DNA of 6,268 nucleotides from Bdellovibrionaceae bacterium UBA2466 (GTDB taxonomy: Bacteria > Bdellovibrionota > FAC87 > UBA2466). The notes beneath the pieces are model-generated. The model had not been told where the DNA came from. It ran no database searches and saw nothing but the letters and a program-made list of their open reading frames with translations. Positions 1 to 5,576 of this stretch are shown here, in pieces; within the stretch, counting starts at the first letter, position 1; every line of letters starts with the position of its first letter. The position numbers and the translations under genes are program-made. The stretch is taken from positions 13,514 through 19,781 of the forward strand of contig DDPO01000088.1 in NCBI GenBank assembly GCA_002342225.1, read 5' to 3'.

Positions 1-830
1 TCGAGTTTAAGTTTTTCAGTCGTTGAATCGGGTAGGTTATATTTTTTCTCGTCCCACTCTCTGACCGGCACAATCTCCCGCACACTACTCGCTATAAAAA
101 CAGCTTCGCAGTTTTTAAACCGCTCTAACGGAATAAAGCCCTCCTCGACTTTAAGAAACTCGCTCCCTAACTCCAACACATATCGACGAGTGATGCTGTC
201 TAAAATGCCTACTTCTAGACTCGCAGTAAGAAGAGTTTTTCCGTTTTCAACACCAAAAATACTGAACGTTGTTCCTTCTGTTACATTGCCGGATGAATCA
301 CATAGAACCGCATCTTCCCCCCCTCGGGCCTGAACCTCTTGCAGAGCCAAAAGACTATTTAAATAATTACTGGTCTTGATATTAGGGTCCTGAGCCGCTG
401 AGGAGTTTCTGACAACCGTGGAAGTGAGAAGCTTAATACCGTGAGCCCTTAAAAAATCTAGCTTCTCACTTAAGGGCTGAAAAATGATGACAAGGGTAGG
501 CTTAAACTCTTTAAAAGATTCAAGCCCCAACGAGGCCCCTACACCTCTTGAAAGAACAATTCTAAAGTAAGCATCTTTTCTCCCAAAGGCCCTAGCAGTT
601 CTAAAAAGCTCTTCGGTAAGTTTCTCGTCCGATAGAGGTACTGGAATCTGAAGTTTATTCGCTGAGCGCCTCAAGCGCTTCAGATGCTCTTCTAAGAAAA
701 GGCAACACCCATCTAAGGCTTTCCCAGTTTCGTAAACACCATCTCCAAATAAAAAACCCCTATCAAAAACTGAAATTTTCGCTTCTTCTGGGTCACATAT
801 GCGACCATTGATGTTTACGAGAGCGTTCAT
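1..830 (-). CDS. Class IV PLP-dependent aminotransferase (D-amino-acid / branched-chain aminotransferase or aminodeoxychorismate lyase type), 3' end beyond window
   Basis: This gene encodes a fold-type IV pyridoxal-phosphate enzyme that moves amino groups between amino acids and 2-oxo acids, or cleaves aminodeoxychorismate; it should be cytosolic. About 276 residues are visible, close to the family's usual 280-300, so only the C-terminus is missing. The family signatures appear in order: VFDRGFLFGDGVYET (about 21-35), HLKRLRRSA (49-57), YFRIVLSRG (88-96), the presumed Schiff-base lysine K152 in NIKTSNYLN, and the PLP-contact glutamate E185 in VTEGTTFSIF. Two ATGs stand in tandem at 833 and 830. 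I prefer 830 because GGAG lies 4 nt upstream of it but only 1 nt from the first. The gene is divergent from the membrane-protein gene at 923. In the VTEG motif a serine (S190) stands where relatives usually have Asn before x-F. Substrate class cannot be assigned, so no symbol is given. The family call is firm. Confidence 0.93.
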   Translation of the reverse strand, partial: MNALVNINGRICDPEEAKISVFDRGFLFGDGVYETGKALDGCCLFLEEHLKRLRRSANKLQIPVPLSDEKLTEELFRTARAFGRKDAYFRIVLSRGVGASLGLESFKEFKPTLVIIFQPLSEKLDFLRAHGIKLLTSTVVRNSSAAQDPNIKTSNYLNSLLALQEVQARGGEDAVLCDSSGNVTEGTTFSIFGVENGKTLLTASLEVGILDSITRRYVLELGSEFLKVEEGFIPLERFKNCEAVFIASSVREIVPVREWDEKKYNLPDSTTEKLKL

Positions 831-863
831 CATGCTCCAATCTTAGGGGCTTCTTAAGTAGGG

Positions 864-876
864 TGTCAATTTGACT
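864..876. promoter_or_regulatory. 11-bp palindrome in the divergent intergenic region, possible operator or -35 region
   Basis: GTCAA-T-TTGAC at 865-875 is a perfect inverted repeat in the roughly 90-bp gap between the divergent genes. It presents TTGACA to the minus strand (864-869) and TTGACT to the plus strand (871-876), both like a sigma70 -35 box. On the minus strand TAAGAT (840-845) follows at 18 bp and matches 4 of 6 consensus -10 bases, but the start of transcription would then fall on the start codon. No good -10 partner is visible on the plus strand. A shared regulatory site is possible but weakly supported. Confidence 0.22.
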
Positions 877-922
877 TTGCTGGTAAGCTTAGGCACAAGG
901 GAAGTCTTAAAAAGGAACACGA

Positions 923-1702
923 GTGAGTATCAAACAAGTTATTTTTGACTTCCTTTTTTATCTTTGTGGGGGCACCTTTATTAGCTTTGGAGTCCTTCGC
1001 CAAGTTCAACTAGGAAGATCATATTTTGTGTACCATGGAGTTGGGGCCGCACTTATCACAGTTTTAGCCTACTTTTTTGCAGGCCGGAGCTTTCTAGATG
1101 CCGATACCTCTTATTGGATATTAGCTACCAGTGTTTTTATGACCCTTTTTTCAGTGACGGTGGGTAGCCGAAATCGCACTCCCCTTGCCTCTTATTTTTT
1201 GGGAGTTCTCTCCATTTTAGGAGCGATTGTGCTCGAAGTGACTACACTTCACCCCTATCCCCTTCATATCCCCATGATCCTAAACGCTGGGCTCTCGACT
1301 TTGCTTTTAGGATTTTCGATGAATGCCATGCTTTTGGGACACTGGTATTTAGTCCAACCTAAACTCTCCATCAAAGAACTTAAGAGAGTTTGTCTTGTTT
1401 TGGTTTTGTTGATTGTTCTAAGATTTCTTTTTGGCACTTACACTTTAGTAGGGCTTCTTTACGGAAAACCGGAAATGGAGATCTACAAATACCTGTTCTC
1501 GGCTACCCCTGGTATTTTTGTTCTCATGCGCTGGTTCTGGGGACTTTTGGGACCTCTAGCGTTGGCCTATCCCATTTGGAGCACTGTGAAGATTCGCTCG
1601 ACCCAATCAGCTACAGGTTTACTTTACGTGATAGTCCTTTTCATTGTAACTGGAGAGATTTTAAGTCTATATCTTGCCGCTTTTTATGGAATGAATCTTT
1701 AA
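923..1702 (+). CDS. Multipass integral membrane protein of unknown function
   Basis: The 259-residue product is strongly hydrophobic with about eight membrane segments, roughly at residues 5-27, 35-53, 63-81, 89-107, 118-144, 154-176, 196-220 and 228-254. The start is GTG at 923, with AAGGA 6 nt upstream. Notable polar residues sit in or next to membrane segments: H140 in LLGHWYLVQPKL, R203 in LMRWFWGLLGP, the STQSATGLLY stretch (226-235) and E245. Such buried His, Arg and Glu suggest a ligand, cofactor or proton role rather than a plain anchor, but I recognise no named family and see no CxxCH or transporter signature. The stop codon abuts the ATG of the zinc-ribbon gene, so the two are almost certainly co-transcribed and perhaps translationally coupled. 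The gene is real; its function is unknown. Confidence 0.85.
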   Translation: MSIKQVIFDFLFYLCGGTFISFGVLRQVQLGRSYFVYHGVGAALITVLAYFFAGRSFLDADTSYWILATSVFMTLFSVTVGSRNRTPLASYFLGVLSILGAIVLEVTTLHPYPLHIPMILNAGLSTLLLGFSMNAMLLGHWYLVQPKLSIKELKRVCLVLVLLIVLRFLFGTYTLVGLLYGKPEMEIYKYLFSATPGIFVLMRWFWGLLGPLALAYPIWSTVKIRSTQSATGLLYVIVLFIVTGEILSLYLAAFYGMNL

Positions 1703-2125
1703 ATGGATTTTTCAAGCTTTTGTCCTCATTGCAAAACCTATCAAGAATTCACACTCAACACTTATCAAGACAAACCTTGCGTCCATTGCAACAAAAACCT
1801 TTTCCCAAATGCAACCGACTTATTTAAAAGTTCTTTTGAGTTTAACCAATGCCCACATTGCGGAGCCGCTCATATTTATCGTCAAAAGGATTTTAATCGC
1901 AAACTTGGGATCGCTCTTTTGTTCATAGGAATAGGTTTGAGTTTTTTTACATATGGAATCTCTCTGTTAGTTGTAACTATTGTGGACTGGCTTCTTTATA
2001 AAAGAGTCGGCGAAGTCGGATGTTGCTACTTGTGTGAATCCCAATTTAGAAACTCGCCCCAAGTCAAAGCGTTAGAGATTTTTGATCTCGAACTTTACGA
2101 TTACTATCAAAACATCAAGAAATAA
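1703..2125 (+). CDS. Small zinc-ribbon-like membrane protein with a split cysteine set
   Basis: The 140-residue protein begins with a four-cysteine zinc-ribbon pattern: C7-P-H-C10 and C26-V-H-C29. A second CPHCG knuckle (C50, C53) is followed by a charged stretch, two hydrophobic segments (about 68-82 and 85-99, joined by a short turn), and then C107/C108 and C111. The second metal site thus appears to be completed across a membrane hairpin that would place both knuckles on the same side, probably the cytoplasm. ATG 1703 directly follows the TAA of the upstream membrane-protein gene. There is no strong ribosome binding site (only GGA about 12 nt upstream), so translational coupling is likely. 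Zinc binding is inferred from cysteine spacing. Partner and role are unknown; a regulatory or assembly role with the upstream protein is only a guess. The 3' end lies 2 bp from the end of the convergent cytochrome gene. Confidence 0.82.
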   Translation: MDFSSFCPHCKTYQEFTLNTYQDKPCVHCNKNLFPNATDLFKSSFEFNQCPHCGAAHIYRQKDFNRKLGIALLFIGIGLSFFTYGISLLVVTIVDWLLYKRVGEVGCCYLCESQFRNSPQVKALEIFDLELYDYYQNIKK

Positions 2126-2127
2126 CT

Positions 2128-3846
2128 TTAACGTAAGTGGCTTCCACCACTAAAGGGCTGGTTACGGCGTAATTCACGGCGGAAAAGCTCTCTATCTCGG
2201 CTCTCATCGATATCAAGAGCGGAACCGGTGCGTAAATTACAAAACTTTGCTTCAAATCCGTTTCTATCCATCGCTTCTTCCCCTGGAGGAATAATCGATT
2301 TTGCTTCATTTTCAGATACTCCCAAAGTTCGAGCGATATCACTCGCTTTCATGGGGTCATCAAATTTTCTGACGTATTTCGGAAGTAGTGGGAAAGCATT
2401 TCTACCATCGACGCTGAAAAAGGAACCTGTTGACCTTTGAGCTTCAAGGAAGATCTGACTATCTCTTTGTGCCCTTTGAAGATAGGTCGCGTTGTTTGTA
2501 AAGAAATCTTTGTGAGTCAACCGCTGTCCAAAGCTGTTTCTAAAAACGGTACTGGTATCAGGAATATCATTAAACCGGTCAGTGTAAGTCTTACCACCAC
2601 CATCTTTGATAGGCCCACCCGCAATAAAGCCATTCGAATGGCAATCTAAACACGCTACTACGGATGAAATTGCCGGACCTACAGTTCCTAGTGCTCCTGT
2701 CGCAATTTCTGCTGGGGCTCTACCAAGAAGGTCTCCCTTGGCATTGAATAAAAACCCTTGCATCATTCCGTTTCGCCCTAAACACAACCATTCTTCTGCA
2801 TCGTGCGTGAAATTAATACCTGTTTGTCGGACATCTCTCGAAGCTGACTGTCCACCAGGCGCGTTTCTATCAATCACATCTAAGCTTCTATAACAGGAAC
2901 TGCCCGGGACTCTTTGAGATGATTGGACTTCGATCACACGAAGATTTCGAGTTACACCTGATTCAAACTCTCCTTGTCTATTAGTGCCGACAAGAAGTTT
3001 GTTACCAGAGGTTTGAGTTTTATCTTCATTGACACCAATCGCTGCAGCTACTTCTGCACGCGTTTTTGGAGCATTAATAAATTTATAATAATTATTGGGA
3101 TCCATCGCAAACGCAATCACACGGTCTAATCGAAACTTACCCGTACATGCCGAAGTGGGATCAGCTAATTGTAACAAAGCTAAAGCTTCTCCACGTAAGA
3201 ACTGATTCAAATCCACATCAACAGTGCCGTCTGCTTTGATGCTGGATGGAGGAATTTTAAGACGAACATTGGTTTGTATCGTATTAAGAAGATAGTTTAA
3301 TGATGCCAAACCAGCTTCCAAAGCTCTCTCTGGCGGCACACCATCTGGCAAAATGATATTCTTGAGATCAAATGTAAACCTACCATTCGAAATCCCACCG
3401 TTTCTCGCTAAAAATCGATTAACCGCGTTTCTTTGGTTTGCATTAAATTGGTTACCGTTAGTAAGAAAAAATTCACGCGCTTGTCTTAGGGTATCAACTT
3501 CAGTCGCTCCGCGAAGATTACCTGCACCATCAATGAAAAGAGGTCGTATTTCGCCTCTTGCATTCCGCTCAACTAAACTGTTTCCATTTTTAAGAAGATT
3601 TGAAAACCCTGCAATCTCTTGCAAGTTATTGGGATTAATTCGGACGTTGTTTCCATTAAATCCGACATTTGAAGATGGCGGCAACACAGCAGGCCGTCTT
3701 GCTGGGAGCGTTCTTCTACCGAACAGGGGTCTTCCGAAAAGAAACCTAAAAATAAAAGCATGAGACGGCGTCGCTTGAAAAAGAACAAGCGCTAAAACTA
3801 GAATTTTCAACTTTCCACTTTGAGCGAGCTTCATAGTAAAAACCAC
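2128..3846 (-). CDS. Exported monoheme c-type cytochrome-like protein
   Basis: The 572-residue product has a Sec signal peptide (basic start, hydrophobic core about 13-24, likely SPase I cleavage after S-H-A30) and should act in the periplasm or on the cell surface. A single c-heme motif, C399-L-D-C402-H403, is present. The region before it (YYKF 253-256, SGVTRNLRVIE 296-306, FTHDAEEWLCLGRNGMMQGF 346-365, then a G-D-L-L-G-R-A-P segment) follows the order I recall from an uncharacterised bacterial cytochrome family with 'SGVS.NNR.IE...HDGGE...LPNGLQ.Y...CxxCH'; the stretch 490-512 matches its usual tail. Residues 31-130 form a separate Arg/Asn-rich module similar to the small secreted protein upstream. 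Extra cysteines are C234, C318, C355 and C536. I chose GTG 3846 because GAAAGG lies 5 nt upstream (3852-3857); ATG 3834 has no comparable site. It is the last gene of its operon. Redox partner and distal heme ligand are not apparent. Confidence 0.85.
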   Translation of the reverse strand: MVFTMKLAQSGKLKILVLALVLFQATPSHAFIFRFLFGRPLFGRRTLPARRPAVLPPSSNVGFNGNNVRINPNNLQEIAGFSNLLKNGNSLVERNARGEIRPLFIDGAGNLRGATEVDTLRQAREFFLTNGNQFNANQRNAVNRFLARNGGISNGRFTFDLKNIILPDGVPPERALEAGLASLNYLLNTIQTNVRLKIPPSSIKADGTVDVDLNQFLRGEALALLQLADPTSACTGKFRLDRVIAFAMDPNNYYKFINAPKTRAEVAAAIGVNEDKTQTSGNKLLVGTNRQGEFESGVTRNLRVIEVQSSQRVPGSSCYRSLDVIDRNAPGGQSASRDVRQTGINFTHDAEEWLCLGRNGMMQGFLFNAKGDLLGRAPAEIATGALGTVGPAISSVVACLDCHSNGFIAGGPIKDGGGKTYTDRFNDIPDTSTVFRNSFGQRLTHKDFFTNNATYLQRAQRDSQIFLEAQRSTGSFFSVDGRNAFPLLPKYVRKFDDPMKASDIARTLGVSENEAKSIIPPGEEAMDRNGFEAKFCNLRTGSALDIDESRDRELFRRELRRNQPFSGGSHLR

Positions 3847-3879
3847 TACTGCCTTTCAATATCCACTCAAACAAAAACC

Positions 3880-4023
3880 TTATGGCCCTATTCCAAGTGC
3901 ACATCGGGGGCCAATGACCTTATTGAAATGTATTCCCCTAGAATCAGAAGTAGGTTCAAGCATCTGCTCCACTCCCGCTCTGTTTCCTAATCGATTTAAT
4001 ACGTTAGGAATACTGTTCAACAT
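3880..4023 (-). CDS. Hypothetical 47-residue small protein between two exported-protein genes
   Basis: An ATG-started ORF of 47 codons lies between the small secreted protein gene and the cytochrome gene on the same strand, 38 nt after the first and 33 nt before the second. AAGGG (4031 onward) stands 7 nt before its ATG, a good ribosome binding site. The product starts MLNSIPNVLNRLGNRAGVEQ and ends in a Gly/Pro-rich tail with one cysteine (C41). It has no signal peptide or membrane segment. A loose match (RLGxxxGVxx[LM]...IxFN) to residues 108-129 of the upstream protein hints that it could be a remnant or mini-paralogue of that module. Regular spacing and ribosome site favour a real gene; the short length and absence of a recognised family leave doubt. 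Confidence 0.45.
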   Translation of the reverse strand: MLNSIPNVLNRLGNRAGVEQMLEPTSDSRGIHFNKVIGPRCALGIGP

Positions 4024-4061
4024 TTAGACACCCTTTTTTAGAAGCGACACAAACCTTTACA

Positions 4062-4625
4062 TTATCTACGTCTAACAAATCTCAAAGACCTAGATGCGTT
4101 GAGGAGTCGCACTTGCTCCAAAGTATCATCACGCAATGGAACCACAGCGCCCCCTAAAATCTTACCGTCATTAAAGACAAGGGGTCTGTCTGTGCTTACG
4201 AAATCATTGTTAAACTGCTCAAAAAACTCACCGCGGTTATTGAAAGCGATGTTTGTCCCATCGATACGTTGGAGCCCTCGAACACCATCAAGTCCGCCAA
4301 GTCGGGAGATATCCCCCGTGGGGTCCAGCGCTAAACTGGAAAAAGGGTCGACCGCTTGTCTTGCCAAAGCTAATTGGTCAAAATCATTAAAGCGGTTAAA
4401 TCTGTTATTCTGATGTGGGATTCCAGCAAATTGATTTGGACGTTTGCAACATCTAACTGCTCTTCGACTCGGCATGGGCCGAAATTTCTTACCGAAAAAG
4501 ACCCTTCTTCGAAAAAAACCCCGTCTTCTAGCTTCCGCATTCTCTTCGGTCAGCATCAAGACAAATAGACTAAGTATAACAACTACAAAGTAAAATTTCT
4601 TTTTACTCAGCGTCTGTGTGAACAT
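4062..4625 (-). CDS. Small secreted basic protein sharing a module with the downstream cytochrome
   Basis: The 187-residue product opens with a typical Sec signal peptide: lysines at 8-10, a hydrophobic core about 11-25, and an A-E-A site ending at residue 32. The mature part starts with an Arg/Phe-rich stretch (33-57), then a CC pair (59-60), an Asn/Phe-rich linker, and a module holding N-N-R-G-E (129-133), RPL (147-149), GGA (158-160) and DTLEQVR (167-173). The same order occurs in the cytochrome downstream at residues 95-124. I chose ATG 4625 because GAGGTGG (4629-4635) precedes it; a GTG 15 nt earlier has no ribosome site. The gene heads the operon and is followed after 38 nt by a 47-codon ORF. 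There is no heme motif or catalytic signature; an envelope structural or partner role is conjecture. No named family is recognised. Confidence 0.78.
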   Translation of the reverse strand: MFTQTLSKKKFYFVVVILSLFVLMLTEENAEARRRGFFRRRVFFGKKFRPMPSRRAVRCCKRPNQFAGIPHQNNRFNRFNDFDQLALARQAVDPFSSLALDPTGDISRLGGLDGVRGLQRIDGTNIAFNNRGEFFEQFNNDFVSTDRPLVFNDGKILGGAVVPLRDDTLEQVRLLNASRSLRFVRRR

Positions 4626-4796
4626 AAACCACCTCAGCACGAACTTTTTGATCGTTTCAGTTAAAATCTACAAAAATGAAATGGAGCATTTTAAATGCCA
4701 AAACTGACCGCATGTTCTTTGATAGATTTAGGGCGAATCAACCGAGAATACTGACTAGAAATGAGTCATCTGTGTGGCCAAATTTGTTTTTTTGAG
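4626..4796 (-). promoter_or_regulatory. Upstream region of the secreted-protein/cytochrome operon, with a 13-bp palindrome
   Basis: The gap between the ferredoxin terminator and the operon's first ATG carries the perfect palindrome GCATTT-T-AAATGC at 4686-4698. Read on the minus strand it contains TAAAAT (4688-4693), which matches 5 of 6 bases of the sigma70 -10 box, but no good -35 box lies 16-18 bp upstream. A transcript starting here would have a leader of about 55 nt including the GAGGTGG ribosome site. The palindrome could be an operator covering the promoter. This is pattern evidence only. Confidence 0.3.
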
Positions 4797-4797
4797 T

Positions 4798-4835
4798 AAA
4801 AAAAACCGCCGAAGAGTCTTAAGTCTTCGACGGTT
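4798..4835 (-). terminator. Rho-independent terminator of the ferredoxin gene
   Basis: AAACCG-C-CGAAGA (4802-4814) pairs with TCTTCG-A-CGGTTT (4823-4835), giving a 12-bp stem with one mismatch and an 8-nt loop. On the minus strand the stem is followed by a run of seven T (A4798-A4804 on the plus strand). It lies about 40 nt past the ferredoxin stop codon. It is a strong intrinsic terminator for that gene and isolates it from the downstream operon. On the plus strand only a weak T-rich tail follows. Confidence 0.88.
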
Positions 4836-4873
4836 TCCTTTCGAAATTGAAAACGATCTTAAATGTATCTCAA

Positions 4874-5212
4874 CTAGGGCCAATTAGCTGGCACATAGCC
4901 CTGAGCATCCATTTTTTTGAGTTCATCGAGAGGTTTCGCGGAGGGCATGGGATCTTTTTTCTGATTAATCACAGGATTTGCTGCAGCACCATCTCTATTA
5001 ATGTCTACGTAAGCTTGAAACTTACTGGGCAAATTTTCTTCCGAGTAAATAGCTTCCACTGGACAAGCAGGAACACAAGCATCACAGTTCACGCATGTAT
5101 CAGGGTTAATATAAAGGATTCTATCCCCTTCATGGAAAGCATCCACAGGGCAAACGGCTACACAATCGGTATATTTACAATCTACGCAGTGCTGGGTCAC
5201 GATATAGGACAT
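4874..5212 (-). CDS. fdxA: Seven-iron ferredoxin ([3Fe-4S][4Fe-4S], Azotobacter FdI type)
   Basis: This 112-residue soluble cytoplasmic electron carrier has the arrangement of Azotobacter vinelandii ferredoxin I: C9-x2-C12-x4-C17-x3-C21-P near the start and C40-x2-C43-x2-C46-x3-C50-P after it. By analogy, C9, C17 and C50 hold the [3Fe-4S] cluster and C21, C40, C43 and C46 the [4Fe-4S] cluster; C12 is the extra conserved cysteine of the CKYTDC motif. The free cysteine found a few residues after the first CP in FdI is replaced by A25. The tail from about residue 57 contains the usual KKDPMPSA segment of this family. ATG 5212 has GGAGG 5 nt upstream (5218-5222). The gene stands alone, with its own promoter candidate and terminator, so no redox partner is indicated by context. 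Confidence 0.95.
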   Translation of the reverse strand: MSYIVTQHCVDCKYTDCVAVCPVDAFHEGDRILYINPDTCVNCDACVPACPVEAIYSEENLPSKFQAYVDINRDGAAANPVINQKKDPMPSAKPLDELKKMDAQGYVPANWP

Positions 5213-5576
5213 ACATTCCTCCAGAAAGAGTTTAAATACTGTAAGAAATTAACATTAAAAGAATAGCTAGGCGAGCAAAATTTGGGCTCCCTTTTTGTGT
5301 CCTTGGGCTGATTAGATTATAGACACCCTGTTTATCGCTGGGAATAGGCCATTTCAGTCGAAGAGCGGGCCTTGAGTGTAAAGTTTTATGACAGTTCTTT
5401 TGGCTAAAATACTGGTTGTCCCCCTCGCTTTGAACCGCTTTTAAGATGGTACTCCATTTGCAAACTTCCCGTTAGCGCAAGAGTGTCTTACTCTGCTCTG
5501 CAGATATTACACTCATAAAAATGCCTTGTTGAGTTGATGTTGAAGCGTAGTTCAAGTTGACGCGGAGGATGTGAAG
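5213..5576. other. Non-coding gap between divergent ferredoxin and lipoprotein genes
   Basis: About 360 bp separate the two divergent genes. The left part holds the ferredoxin ribosome site and its promoter candidate. The right part is the lipoprotein leader, with overlapping short inverted repeats: AGAGT/ACTCT (5480-5484 with 5490-5494) and GAGTGT/ACACTC (5481-5486 with 5509-5514), which cannot form together. I found no convincing plus-strand promoter. The only ORFs are very short: 18 codons at 5391 (plus) and 17 codons at 5457-5404 (minus). Confidence 0.5.
5316..5344 (-). promoter_or_regulatory. Probable sigma70 promoter of the ferredoxin gene
   Basis: On the minus strand a perfect TATAAT (5316-5321) lies 17 bp downstream of TTCCCA (5339-5344), which matches 4 of 6 bases of the -35 consensus. 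Transcription would begin near 5309, leaving a leader of about 97 nt before the ferredoxin start. No other equally good -10/-35 pair was seen nearer the gene. Confidence 0.5.

Noticed and set aside
1390..1827. 145-codon plus-strand ORF overlapping the end of the membrane-protein gene and the start of the zinc-ribbon gene
   Set aside because: It spans the perfect stop-start junction of two well-supported genes in another frame and encodes no coherent hydrophobic or domain pattern.
2126..2156. Possible bidirectional terminator at the convergent 3' ends (AGTGG/CCACT)
   Set aside because: The stem is only 5 bp, lies inside the cytochrome coding sequence, and has no T-run on either strand.
2115..3788. 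Several ORFs of 70-136 codons on either strand within the cytochrome gene
   Set aside because: They lie inside a 572-codon gene with a signal peptide and a heme motif, have no ribosome sites that I could see, and give low-complexity, Ser/Pro/Lys-rich translations typical of out-of-frame reading.
4847..5266. 139-codon plus-strand ORF opposite the ferredoxin gene
   Set aside because: It is the complement of the ferredoxin coding sequence, whose cysteine pattern is unmistakable.
5270..5300. GAGC/GCTC inverted repeat followed by CCCTTTTT
   Set aside because: The 4-bp stem is too weak for a terminator, and no plus-strand gene ends nearby.
4025..5329. Ten-base repeat AGGGTGTCTA on the minus strand at 4025-4034 and 5320-5329 (eight bases also at 860-867 on the plus strand)
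   Set aside because: Dozens of exact 10-mer pairs are expected by chance in a window this size, and the copies sit in different contexts (a ribosome site and a -10 region).
5404..5457. 17-codon minus-strand ORF with GGAAG upstream in the ferredoxin/lipoprotein gap
   Set aside because: It is too short to separate from chance, does not overlap the ferredoxin leader, and lies upstream of that gene's candidate promoter.
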